Source of the DNA: Phyllobacterium myrsinacearum
GTDB taxonomy: Bacteria; Pseudomonadota; Alphaproteobacteria; Rhizobiales; Rhizobiaceae
Assembly (NCBI RefSeq): GCF_014138285.1
Contig: NZ_JACGXN010000017.1
Span: 26,107 to 90,106, forward strand
Length of the DNA: 64,000 bases
Direction of reading: 5' to 3'
Below are positions 35,528 to 43,934 of this stretch, piece by piece. Position 1 is the stretch's first letter, and every line of letters starts with the position of its first letter. A program made the translations under genes and the position numbers. The notes beneath the pieces are model-generated. The model was not told the DNA's origin, made no database searches, and was given only the letters and a program-made list of their open reading frames with translations.

Positions 35528-37123
35528 GTGCAATCTTATGACTATATTGTCGTTGGCGCAGGATCTTCAGGCTGTGTTCTGGCGAACCGGCTGGTAATGG
35601 CCGGCAAAAGCGTACTGCTGCTTGAAGCTGGAGCACGCGATAACACGCCATTCATCCATATTCCCGCGACTTTCGTTCGCGTGCTCGGCACGAAACGAAC
35701 TTGGATGTACCGAACTGAACCGGAACCGGGTGCCAATGGCCGGGTTCTTACGGTCCCGCAAGGGCGCACGCTTGGCGGCGGCTCCTCTGTCAATGCAATG
35801 ATCTATATTCGCGGGCAGGCGCAAGATTATGATACGTGGCGCGATCTGGGCTGCGAAGGCTGGGGGTACAGCGAGGTTTTGCCGGTCTTTCGCCGCTCGG
35901 AAGACAATGAAACGTTTTCCGGCGTATTCCATGGCACAGGCGGCGAACTCAAAGTATCCGAACCGCGCCATCGCCATCCCATCAGCTCGGCTTTCGTTCG
36001 GGCGGCGCAGGAAGTGGGCCTGCCCTACAGCGCCGATTTCAATGGCGCTACACAGGACGGTATCGGTTTTTATCAGACAACAACCTTCAACCAGAAACGC
36101 GCCTCCACCGCCGCAACTTTTCTCAAGGCAGTTCTAAAATCGCCCTTGCTGACCATCCGTACGCAGAGCGAAGCGCATGGCCTCATTCTTGAAAATGGCG
36201 CGGCAGCTGGCATTCGCTACCGCACGCGCGGGGGCGCCTTGCACACAGCGCGGGCCAAGGAGGAAGTTGTCTTGAGCGCAGGGGCACTGGCCACGCCCAA
36301 ATTGCTGATGCTCTCCGGTATCGGGCCAGGCTCGCAGTTGCAACAACATGGCATACCCGTCATGCGCGACCTTCCAGGTGTGGGCGAAAATTTTCAGGAT
36401 CACATCACCGCATCCGTTTACGGCATAACCGACCGACCCATATCGCTCAAAGGACAGGACAAGGGTTTTCGTGCCATCGCAAATGGCCTGCAATATTTCT
36501 TTGCCCGGTCCGGACTGCTGACATCGAACGTCGTTGAGACCGGCGGCTTCGTCGATACTGCCGGCGAGGGCAGACCGGATATACAGTTCCATGTCACGCC
36601 TGCTCTTGTCGGCGATGCAATGCGCGGTCACATGCAAGGACACGGTGTGTCGATTAACCCTTGCATCCTGCGTCCAATGTCGCGAGGCAAAATTTCTTTG
36701 CGAAGCACTCATCCGCAGGACCCGATTGTCTTTGTTGGTAATAATCTGACCCATCAGGATGATATCGATACGCTCGTGCGAGGCATCCGTCTGGGACGCC
36801 GCATCCTGGCCGCCCCCTCCATGCAGGCCCTGGGTTTTCGTGAACTTGCACCGGGACCAGATGCCGAAAGCGATATGGAACTCATCCACCACGCACGTTC
36901 AATCGCCAAGACAGTCTACCATCCGGCCGGTACCTGCAAGATGGGAAAGGATCCGCTGTCAGTCGTCGACAACAAGCTGCAGGTCATTGGCGTGCAGCGC
37001 CTGCGCATTTCCGATGCCTCTGTCATGCCGACCCTTGTCAGCGGCAATACCAATGCCCCCTGTATCATGATCGCTGAACGTTGTGCCGATTTCCTGCTCG
37101 GACGAGACAATGGCCAATCATGA
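35528..37123 (+). CDS. GMC family FAD oxidoreductase (choline/alcohol dehydrogenase-like)
   Basis: 531 residues; the GTG start has GGAGGAGG seven bases upstream. DYIVVGAGSSGCVLANRL at residues 4-21 and LLLEAGARD bind ADP/FAD, and QGRTLGGGSSVNAMIYIRGQ is GMC signature 1. GALATPKLLMLSGIG is signature 2, and VYHPAGTCKMG carries the catalytic His near the C-terminus. It oxidises a primary alcohol to an aldehyde. Its position after the aldehyde dehydrogenase suggests successive oxidation steps. Confidence 0.92.
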   Translation: MQSYDYIVVGAGSSGCVLANRLVMAGKSVLLLEAGARDNTPFIHIPATFVRVLGTKRTWMYRTEPEPGANGRVLTVPQGRTLGGGSSVNAMIYIRGQAQDYDTWRDLGCEGWGYSEVLPVFRRSEDNETFSGVFHGTGGELKVSEPRHRHPISSAFVRAAQEVGLPYSADFNGATQDGIGFYQTTTFNQKRASTAATFLKAVLKSPLLTIRTQSEAHGLILENGAAAGIRYRTRGGALHTARAKEEVVLSAGALATPKLLMLSGIGPGSQLQQHGIPVMRDLPGVGENFQDHITASVYGITDRPISLKGQDKGFRAIANGLQYFFARSGLLTSNVVETGGFVDTAGEGRPDIQFHVTPALVGDAMRGHMQGHGVSINPCILRPMSRGKISLRSTHPQDPIVFVGNNLTHQDDIDTLVRGIRLGRRILAAPSMQALGFRELAPGPDAESDMELIHHARSIAKTVYHPAGTCKMGKDPLSVVDNKLQVIGVQRLRISDASVMPTLVSGNTNAPCIMIAERCADFLLGRDNGQS

Positions 37124-37145
37124 TCGCGCGAAGGAGAACGCAAGC

Positions 37146-38840
37146 ATGACAGCCAGACGTATATTGCATAATGGCAGAATTCATACACTCGATGCAGCAT
37201 CAAGCGTCGTTGACGCCATCGCTTTCGGCCGGGACGGCAAAATACTTGCGCTCGGCCGGCTGCACGACATGCAGCTGTTGATCGATGAGACAACCGACAT
37301 GCGTGACCTGCAAGGCCGTTTTGCCATGCCGGGTCTCATCGATTTTCATCTCCATGCGCTGCCGGGCATGATCGTCAAACTCTACAGCACGCGGCTTGAA
37401 CCGACGGACAATTTTGCGGCCGTGCTTGAGCGCATCCGGCTTGCCGCTATCGAGGAGGGTGAACGCGAGTGGATTATCGGCAGCGCTTTCGGGCCAACTG
37501 CACTGGCAGATATGCAGCGGCTTGGCATCGAGGGGCTACATATGCTCGACGCCATTAGCAATGGCCGACCGGTCGTCCTTGAACATGTCAGCGGGCATGG
37601 CATCTTTGCCAATTCAGCGGCCTTGGCTCGCGGCGGTATAACCGTACATACCCCCGATCCGCCGGATGGCGAGATCGTCAGGGCGGGCGGCCAGGCGACC
37701 GGCCTGCTGCACGAAACGGCAGTATGGCTTGTGCAGGACAAAATTCCAGCCCTCACCGCGCAGCAGATGGTCGAAGTCGCGGGAAAGGCTGTTGCATTGT
37801 TCAACAGTGTGGGAATGACCGGCTTTTGCGATGCGAGCAGCACACTGGACATGCTGGACACCTTTCGTGCCCTGGACGATCAGGGCCGCCTCACCTGCTG
37901 GACCGGGTTTACCCTTGCGCTGAGCAGTACGTGCCCGGGCTACGACCCGGCGGCGGCCGAACACCTGTTGGCTGAGCACCGGAACATTTGCGGGGAGCAT
38001 ATGATCGCCGGCGCAGCCAAGATATTTCTTGATGGCGTTCCATCCTTGCGTACCGCCGCCATGATTGATCCATACCCGTGCGATAATCCCGATGTCTTGC
38101 CGGATCATCGCGGCACCATGGCCCTTTCATCTCAGGAACTGGCGGCGGAAATTTTACGCTTCGACACACTGGGGTTGAGCGTCAAGATACACGCCATCGG
38201 CGACCGCGCTGTTCTCACGGTTATCGACGCGGTCGAAGAAGTGCGGCGAACAAATGGCCCTAATGGTCCACAGCATCACATCGCGCATGGCCAGTTCATT
38301 CGGCCCGACGATATCGCTCGTCTGTCGCAGTTGAATATCCTTGCCGATCTCAACCCACCATTGTGGTTTCCCAGCAGCGCAAGTCTTACCCATAAACGGA
38401 TTGTCGGTGATAAGCGATATGCCTCCACGTGGCCTATCCGCAGCCTGCTCGACGCTGGTACCGATGTCGCCATCGGATCAGACTGGCTGACGATCTTTGC
38501 CGATATCAATCCATGGCTTGCCCTGTCCGGTTTGCTCACACGCCAGGATCCCACCGGCAGATTTCCCGGCGTCCATGCTCCCGAGCAAGCGATCAGTCTC
38601 AAAGAAGCCTTGCCGCTTTTCACCAGAAACCCTGCTTTGGCCATGCGGCTTGGCGAGAAAACCGGCCAATTGGCCGTTGGCCTTTCTGCCGATCTGATTG
38701 TGCTGGATCGCGATCTGACCGAGGTATCCCCTGAAGAAATTGCCGGCACAAAGGTCCTGGCTACATTCTTTCAGGGGCGACTTGTTCACTCTGCCGATCG
38801 GCATGCAAAAGGATTCTGCAGACCAACAACTCATGTATAA
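37146..38840 (+). CDS. YtcJ-type metal-dependent amidohydrolase (island copy)
   Basis: 564 residues from the ATG at 37146 (AAGGAGAA upstream). Metal motifs are IDFHLHALPG, KIHAIGDRAV and HHIAHGQFI; IGSDWLT carries the final Asp, and AKIFLDGVPSLRTAAM replaces the usual YtcJ 'FxDGSxGxxTA' loop. No signal peptide, so cytoplasmic. Last gene of the rightward operon. It may release an amine or acid from an amide precursor, giving the pathway its substrate. Confidence 0.87.
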   Translation: MTARRILHNGRIHTLDAASSVVDAIAFGRDGKILALGRLHDMQLLIDETTDMRDLQGRFAMPGLIDFHLHALPGMIVKLYSTRLEPTDNFAAVLERIRLAAIEEGEREWIIGSAFGPTALADMQRLGIEGLHMLDAISNGRPVVLEHVSGHGIFANSAALARGGITVHTPDPPDGEIVRAGGQATGLLHETAVWLVQDKIPALTAQQMVEVAGKAVALFNSVGMTGFCDASSTLDMLDTFRALDDQGRLTCWTGFTLALSSTCPGYDPAAAEHLLAEHRNICGEHMIAGAAKIFLDGVPSLRTAAMIDPYPCDNPDVLPDHRGTMALSSQELAAEILRFDTLGLSVKIHAIGDRAVLTVIDAVEEVRRTNGPNGPQHHIAHGQFIRPDDIARLSQLNILADLNPPLWFPSSASLTHKRIVGDKRYASTWPIRSLLDAGTDVAIGSDWLTIFADINPWLALSGLLTRQDPTGRFPGVHAPEQAISLKEALPLFTRNPALAMRLGEKTGQLAVGLSADLIVLDRDLTEVSPEEIAGTKVLATFFQGRLVHSADRHAKGFCRPTTHV

Positions 38841-38873
38841 TATGGCCTTTTTCACATACGGCGCATCAAGACG

Positions 38874-38920
38874 TTCCTTTGTAAATGCCGATAATACGCA
38901 GTTTTCAGTAGTTTCGATTA
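38874..38920 (-). repeat. Diverged regulator-5'-end repeat, copy A
   Basis: Minus-strand sequence shares the stretch GYVLSAFTKE-like (here CVLSAFTKERLDA) with copies B and C and TTATCGGC in DNA. It is the most diverged of the three. Confidence 0.4.
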
Positions 38921-39085
38921 GAGACAAAAAGTCCGCAAAAGCTCATTCAGGCGCTGGAATTCAGCGGCGTAAAATTGTTCGCCTTGATTGGAGTCGAACA
39001 TACGATGTACAGATTAATGCTGCTTACAATCAGGGAAGTTGTTAGAAACTCATCGGTCTTACGCGCCGCGAAAGGCTCGCAAGGC

Positions 39086-39155
39086 TTCCTTTGAAAAAGG
39101 CGATAACACGCGAATTTCGAGCACTTTGGATTATAGCTTAAATGTCTACAATCCC
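39086..39155 (-). repeat. Diverged regulator-5'-end repeat, copy B
   Basis: On the minus strand, GTAGACATTTAAGCTATAAT is followed by a GTG at 39124 that opens VLEIRVLSPFSKEALRAFRG and a stop. The upstream part matches copy C (TTGACATTCACGCTACAAT). MLEIR-type N-termini are common in LysR regulators, so this may be the 5' end of a deleted one. Confidence 0.45.
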
Positions 39156-39421
39156 CGTCAAAGCCTTCTTTTTCAACAACTCCCTTATGACAACATCCCG
39201 AAAAGATATGAGCTGCAGACCGCCACTATCCTGTCTTCCTGCTAAAACGGGAATGAAAGGAGCCAAACAACGACGGTTTCTTTGCGCGCCCATTTCGGTC
39301 GTTCAAGCTGACAAGGCGGTTCTTGAAAGTCGCCGGTCCGCTTAGGTTGCAGCACTGTCAGTGATTGGGGGGTAGCGGTTCGGCAGTATTTTTCTGGGAA
39401 GAACGAAAAGGGGACGTTCGT

Positions 39422-39745
39422 TTAGGCCGGTTTACGACCTGTTCTTCCCTGCGGATCAATCAAGACTGCCTGTTGCCATCGGCTCGGTGCCTTGTCCGTG
39501 CGATGAATGCAGCCCGCCCAGCAGCAGGGGCGCTTCTTGCCCTCCAACAGTTCGTCACAGGTTCGCTCAATGCGACGCTGCCGCGTCTTTGGTTGTTTCG
39601 CATCATCCACCCAGCAGATGAACTCATTCCGACTGAGCGGCGTCAGACTATCCCACAGCTCAAAGACTTTCGGATCCAATCGCAAGGCTGCTTGAAGATC
39701 TTCGCGTGCTTCGTGGACTGTGCCATGTGGAAAAGTGTTCGCCAT
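39422..39745 (-). CDS. YdeI/OmpD-associated-like protein
   Basis: 107 residues. LWDSLTPLSRNEFICWVDDA, then KQPKTRQRRIERTCDELLEG-KKRPCCW, is the characteristic C-terminal 'bacteriocin-protection, YdeI/OmpD-associated' region. The usual protein is about 190 residues, so only the C-terminal half is present. The N-terminal DUF1905-like part is missing, although a Met start with some preceding sequence exists. It may be a truncated relic at the edge of the decayed zone. Confidence 0.65.
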   Translation of the reverse strand: MANTFPHGTVHEAREDLQAALRLDPKVFELWDSLTPLSRNEFICWVDDAKQPKTRQRRIERTCDELLEGKKRPCCWAGCIHRTDKAPSRWQQAVLIDPQGRTGRKPA

Positions 39746-39827
39746 GCAACCTCAAAACAACGCGACTAGTTCGCCGGGTTTACCAACCCGGCATAGAATA
39801 GCGGGTTCCGAGGTTAGCCACCAGACG

Positions 39828-40000
39828 ATAATATGTCTACGGTGCCATCGTTGAGCACCTCGAAGCCCGGCCATTGCAGCCTCGTCGTGGCTGGACAGAC
39901 GAGACGAAGACACGGCTAGTGGACGAGACACTGGAACCTGGTGCGAATGTTTCGGCAATTGCCCGGCGCGAGGGCGTGTCGCCATCACAGTTCTTGTTCT
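39828..40000 (+). pseudogene. IS66-type OrfA fragment
   Basis: The frame AIVEHLEARPLQPRRGWTDE, then TKTRLVDETLEPGANVSAIA and RREGVSPSQ, is the N-terminal HTH of IS66-type OrfA. It ends abruptly at about 39990, where unrelated transposase sequence begins in the same frame. The upstream end is also truncated. Confidence 0.65.
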
Positions 40001-40014
40001 TCCCCCTTGTTACG

Positions 40015-40491
40015 ATGTCCCAGAAAGAGTTTCACCGCCTGGAGGCGGTTCAAAAAGTTAGAGACCGACGGTTGAGCGTTGGCAACGCCGCCAAGCTTCT
40101 GTCGATCAGCCGCGGCCAGCCGAGCAACCCGCGCTATCCGGAGACGTTTCGCAATGCGATCCTGGATATCGTGCGTGAACACTATCATGACTTCGGTCCG
40201 ACGTTGGCCCGCGAGAAGCTGCGTTCGGTACAAAGAACAGAGATTGTGAACGAGCGTCTTGATGACGTGCTGGCCTTCGTCGCAGAGATGCAATCCGGTC
40301 GCGAGCTGCAGCGCAGCAAGAGCGGCCCGCGCCGCGCGGGCCAGACCAACCATATGTTTGCCCTTCCTGATGGCAGTCAGAGCAATGGCTATCAAAAGCG
40401 CAAACCACGTGGCCGGACGGATTACATGAACGATCCCGAAGTTATCGCACGCCGGAAGAAGGCGCTGGCACGGATAGAGGCGGCTGAATAA
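40015..40491 (+). pseudogene. ISNCY-type transposase with internal deletions
   Basis: From MSQKEFHRLEAVQKVRDRRL (HTH) the frame jumps to QPSNPRYPETFRNAILDIVR and DFGPTLAREKL, then directly to a C-terminal tail (NERLDDVLAFVAEM, DGSQSNGYQKRKPRG). An intact ISNCY/IS1202-like transposase has more than 400 residues with a DDE core between these parts. Here about 160 remain in one open frame. It is fused in frame to the IS66 fragment upstream, making a 205-codon chimera from 39874. Confidence 0.7.
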
Positions 40492-40520
40492 GGCCGCTTT
40501 TGGCTTGGAGTTGCCGTTGA

Positions 40521-40944
40521 CATCCTGATGCTTCGAGACGCAAAGCTTGCGCCATCGTCACTCGGGCAACAGATCAGGGTCTAGCAATCCTTGCCTTCAC
40601 GCACCCATCGGCGGGAAACCAATTCATCAAAGGCACGATTGAGAAGGACGAGTTTCCGCAACATGCTGCCACGCGTGAACTCTGCGAGGAGAGTGGATTG
40701 CTCGCTGAATTTCCGATGAAGGCGTTAGGAAGCAGGGAGATAGGATCTGACCGCGCTGTGTGGCATTTCTTCGTTTGGCATTCGTTCGGTTTGCCAGACA
40801 GATGGCGTCTGTGCAGCGGAAGATGACCATAGTCATACATTTTCGTTTTTCTGGCATCCTTTGGGTTCGCCGCTGGATCACACCTGGCATCCGATCTTTC
40901 ACCAAGCCTTCGATTTCATTACCCTGCGTCTGCATTCGCCATGA
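40521..40944 (+). pseudogene. NUDIX hydrolase, frameshifted and lacking a start
   Basis: From just after a stop at 40520 the frame reads RRKACAIVTRATDQGLAILA, then a complete Nudix box (GTIEKDEFPQHAATRELCEE-SGL, matching Gx5Ex7REUxEExGU), and stops at 40826. The C-terminal part continues in another frame from about 40800 (EDDHSHTFSFFWHPLGSPLD to 40944). No ATG, GTG or TTG with a ribosome site precedes the first part. One frameshift and a lost start make it a pseudogene; the family hydrolyses nucleoside diphosphates linked to other moieties. Confidence 0.8.
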
Positions 40945-41285
40945 CCGAAGTTGACGCGACTATGGGGGAAGCTAAAGCCGAAGGGGTGCGCTTTCACCCG
41001 CCCCCGATCGATCTGCCCTTGCAACCCGGTCCAGCCGGACAGCTCGGGGGCTGACCATCGTGTCCTTCATCGACCTGCAGTCGCATTTTTACTTTGCCGA
41101 AAGCGTCACATCTCTAATCAGCTTTGACATCCATGAATCGGGAAAAGCCCCGCTCTCTGAGCTGACCGAGGCTTTTGGCTGAAGGCGCGGGAGAGACGCG
41201 GCCTTCAAGAATACGGGTAGCAAGCGGGCTCGATGCCCGCACGCTACGCGGGGGCGAGCGCTGATACCGTTGGTTTTGTCGCTGC
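40945..41285. other. Gap in the decayed zone
   Basis: 341 bases. A short frame from 40941 (MTEVDATMGEAKAEGVRFHP to a stop near 41054) and another around 41060-41180 look coding-like but match no family I know. I see no RNA gene or repeat. Confidence 0.3.
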
Positions 41286-41713
41286 TTAGCTCGTCCTATC
41301 AATTCTGCCTCTGGCCGATTGCAACATTGGACGCAAGGCGCGCTGAATTTCGAGCAGGAACTTGTCACTGAACCGGCCTTGTGGCTCTTGGGCAGGATCA
41401 AAGTTGTAGGATCGCTCAAGCACGTCATAATTGTATTCGCCGATTGTCAGCCAAGCCCGTTTATGTTCACGCAGCCCTGCCCGCCTGATTTCCAGTGCCG
41501 GAATCTCGATAGCTGATTGTTCATCGAGCTGTGACGTACCTGATATAGCAAGGATGACAGATGAGTGAGTTTCTGGCGTGGATCGGGAAGAGCCATTGCA
41601 AGGCAAACCAGACGATCTTTTTCGCCATGCTCTCGCCCCTTATCCGATTGCCAGCGCCAAAGGTAGGGATAACGAACGATTGCTCCGCTGCTAAAGCGCG
41701 ATTCCTTATTCAT
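41286..41713 (-). pseudogene. Toxin-like gene after a Phd/YefM-type antitoxin, with a one-base frameshift
   Basis: The ATG at 41713 overlaps the antitoxin stop. The first frame reads SGAIVRYPYLWRWQSDKGRE, then HGEKDRLVCLAMALPDPRQK-LTHL. At about 41557 the homology passes to the next frame as VILAISGTSQLDEQSAIEIP and GEYNYDVLERSYNFDP, to IDRTS. One missing base (CTG-GTC to CTGTC) would restore a protein of about 142 residues. Gene order and the N-terminal 'GxIVRYPYL' strand suit a PemK/MazF-like toxin, but that family assignment is tentative. Mutation or sequencing error cannot be distinguished here. Confidence 0.65.
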
Positions 41714-41969
41714 CCGCTTTTGCCTCCAGTTCGGCAATCTGGCTGTCCAGTCCATTCAGCAAAACTTCTGCCAGATCGGCAGGTGTCTCGCCCATTGCAA
41801 AAACTCGGCGCGGATCACCATTACCTTGCATGCGTTCAAATTCTTCCTTAGACAGGACAACAACCGTATCGCGCCCGTGTTTTGTGAGCACGATAGGTTC
41901 CTTTTGCGCCTGATCATGAAACCGGCCAAAATGGCGGATGAATTCGGCAGTTGATACTTTGGTGGCCAT
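41706..41969 (-). CDS. Phd/YefM-family antitoxin
   Basis: 87 residues from the ATG at 41969 (the frame is open upstream but lacks a ribosome site). STAEFIRHFGRFHDQAQKEP, then IVLTKHGRDTVVVLSKEEFE, is the Phd/YefM DNA-binding fold; the acidic C-terminus (LNGLDSQIAELEAKADE) would bind the toxin. It overlaps the broken toxin gene by eight bases. If the toxin is truly dead this antitoxin is an orphan. Confidence 0.85.
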   Translation of the reverse strand: MATKVSTAEFIRHFGRFHDQAQKEPIVLTKHGRDTVVVLSKEEFERMQGNGDPRRVFAMGETPADLAEVLLNGLDSQIAELEAKADE

Positions 41970-42132
41970 GGCTTCCTCATTTTCTGTATTTTCTGTATAA
42001 TGCAGAATATCCTGATTATTGCAATGGTATTCGGTATGAATTGGGCGACTTGCGCCGCCCCTCTCCTTGCTACTCTGCGGCTTCTTCGAAATCATCCGTT
42101 TCAAAGTCCGCATCATTGTCATTCTCGATGTC

Positions 42133-42267
42133 TTTCGGCCTGAGCCGCTTCATGCCGCACAGGACTGGATCGCGGGCCAACAGCGCTTCTGGACCAACCG
42201 GCTTGAGGCGCTCGACGCGATATTGATGGCCGAGGATGCAACCCAAACACCAGATAAGGAATCGTGA
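42133..42267 (+). pseudogene. ArsR-family regulator, C-terminal fragment
   Basis: FRPEPLHAAQDWIAGQQRFW, then TNRLEALDAILMAED, is the C-terminal helix of ArsR-type regulators that precede SRPBCC genes. The DNA-binding part is missing; sequence before about 42130 is unrelated. It overlaps the next gene's GTG start, as the intact pair would. Confidence 0.65.
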
Positions 42268-42723
42268 GAGTGGTCGAAACTGTCAAAGCCCGGGTAAGTC
42301 ACAGGTTCAAGGCATCGGCTGAGCGCGTATTCGATGCCTGGCTCGACCCTGAAGTGGCGCACCGCTGGATGCAGCAACCTTTTCCGGGCATGGGGCCGAT
42401 GGACGTGAAGCGCGTCGAAATCGACCCTCGTGTCGGCGGCCGCTTCACCTTCTCCGATATGCGGGACGATGGCGAGGCGGTGCACTGGGGCTGTTATCGG
42501 GAGATCGATCGCCCCGTAAGTTGGTGTTCAGCTGGTTTACATCCGAGAAGGAAGAACAGGAAGACACCTCCATCGTCACACTCACCATCCGCTCGCTTGG
42601 CGATGGCTGCGAAGCGACGATCGAGCACAGGATGGACGCACAGTGGGCACAGTACATGCCTCAAACCGAAAAGGGTTGGGGGGTAGCATGCTGGGGCAGA
42701 TCGCCGCCTCACTCGGCGAATAG
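42264..42723 (+). pseudogene. SRPBCC (AHSA1/START-like) protein with two frameshifts
   Basis: Frame 1 from the GTG at 42264 reads VSHRFKASAERVFDAWLDPE and ends at about 42513 (REIDRP). Frame 2 continues KLVFSWFTSEKEEQEDTSIV and LGDGCEATIEHRMDAQW to about 42680. Frame 3 gives SMLGQIAASLGE and a stop at 42723. The pieces form one complete AHSA1-type protein of about 150 residues. The G-run at 42677-42684 is the likely site of the second shift. Confidence 0.75.
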
Positions 42724-42749
42724 CAGGCATTGAAACTTGGCCCCTTGTC

Positions 42750-42941
42750 GCGATCCCGTCGTCGCCAAGGTGACGAGCCGTTGTGATTGGCGCATCGCCG
42801 ATCTGATCGAGAACGAGCGCGGCCATCCTTGGACGGAACATATTTGGACGGTCCGGCCCCGTGCGACAACAGCACAATTGGCAGAGCGTCACCCTTGGCC
42901 GGTGCTGTCAGGCGCAGTTCAAGCGGTGTGCGTCCCGCCAT
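42750..42941 (-). pseudogene. Alpha/beta hydrolase N-terminal remnant
   Basis: The ATG at 42941 opens MAGRTPLELRLTAPAKGDAL, then PIVLLSHGAGPSKYVPSKDG, the N-terminus of a dienelactone-hydrolase-like family. At 42824 the match breaks and resumes in another frame as ALVLDQIGDAPITTARHL. An internal deletion removed the segment between, and the catalytic regions are absent. Confidence 0.6.
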
Positions 42942-43076
42942 GGGCAGGATGATTGGGGTATAGGCTACGGTTAACCCGGCCCCGGGGGGATGGAACGCGA
43001 TAGATCAATGAGATTATCCTGTGTTTCATGCTTGTAGGCGACCCAGCGGGTCGCCGGTTCAAAGAGAGCAGTGGAC

Positions 43077-43838
43077 TCAGCCGTTGGCCTGGGTGGTTGT
43101 TTGGCTGAAGATTGTTTCTGCATCGGCGCCTGCGGGCAGGCGCATCGGCGCATCCGGCTCTGTCACCGCTCGCCATACGGCCTGCGCCACGTCGTCAGCC
43201 TCTGTTTTCTCGGTCGAGCTGCGCATCGTTGCAAAATAATCTTGCACGAAAGCCTCATAGGGCGCCGGGACGTCCATCCCCATGCGTGCCACGGCATTCT
43301 TTCCAAAGGCGGTCGTCGGGGCGGAACCCGGTAAGACAAGCCGCGTGCGGATACCGAATTGCGCCATCTCAAGGGCGAGACTTTCCGTAAACGCATTGAT
43401 GGCGGCCTTGCTGGCGCTATAGACCGACAGTGCCGGAAACGGGCGCAGCGTGACACTGGAACTGATGTTGACGATGACGCCGGTTTGTCGCGCGCGCATG
43501 CCCGGCAGGACAGCCTGGGTCATAGCCATTGTGCCGAGGACATTGGTCTCGAAAAGTTCGCGGGCCTTGGCCATGTCTACACCCTCCAGCACGTTCAACA
43601 TGCCGACCCCGGCATTGTTGACGAGCGCATCGACAGCACCGGCGTCTGCGACTGCCTGCGCGATGCTCGCTGCATCGGTCACGTCGAGCGACAAGCTGTG
43701 TAGTCGATCGTGCGCTGGCATAGTGTGTGCCGCCGGCGCGCGCATGGTCGCGATGACCTCCCATCCCTGAGCGAGGAAGAGTTCCGCCGTGGCGAGACCG
43801 AAACCCGACGAAGCACCGGTGATAAGAATTTTGGGCAT
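43077..43838 (-). CDS. Short-chain dehydrogenase/reductase (SDR)
   Basis: 253 residues from the ATG at 43838; the frame is open to 44291 but that part is a shadow of the AraC gene. TGASSGFGLATAEL is the cofactor glycine motif, NNAGVGML the NAG motif, NISSSVTLRP holds the catalytic Ser and VYSASKAA the Tyr-x-x-x-Lys. It is a classical NAD(P)(H) oxidoreductase of unknown substrate. It is divergent from an AraC-type activator across an inverted repeat. Confidence 0.9.
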   Translation of the reverse strand: MPKILITGASSGFGLATAELFLAQGWEVIATMRAPAAHTMPAHDRLHSLSLDVTDAASIAQAVADAGAVDALVNNAGVGMLNVLEGVDMAKARELFETNVLGTMAMTQAVLPGMRARQTGVIVNISSSVTLRPFPALSVYSASKAAINAFTESLALEMAQFGIRTRLVLPGSAPTTAFGKNAVARMGMDVPAPYEAFVQDYFATMRSSTEKTEADDVAQAVWRAVTEPDAPMRLPAGADAETIFSQTTTQANG

Positions 43839-43885
43839 TAATGTATCTCCTGTCGTTGCTAAGACGAAAGATGGACAAAGACTTT

Positions 43886-43931
43886 CGGACTTTCTATATT
43901 TGAACGTCCATATTACTTCACTGAAAGTCCG
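43886..43931. promoter_or_regulatory. Inverted repeat CGGACTTTC/GAAAGTCCG in the SDR-AraC intergenic region
   Basis: Perfect 9-bp arms at 43886-43894 and 43923-43931 with a 28-base spacer, between the divergent starts. The right arm ends three bases before the AraC ATG. It may be the regulator's binding site. Confidence 0.55.
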
Positions 43932-43934
43932 AAT

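Larger units (their letters stand above)
38841..39421. other. Non-coding stretch with two diverged repeat copies
   Basis: No intact gene is seen. It holds copies A (38874-38920) and B (39086-39155) of a sequence found again at 62301-62367. The short frames across it show no recognisable family. Confidence 0.5.

Noticed and set aside
38478..38927. 149-codon minus-strand frame as a gene
   Set aside because: Most of it lies opposite the YtcJ amidohydrolase and is a shadow. Only its first part overlaps repeat copy A.
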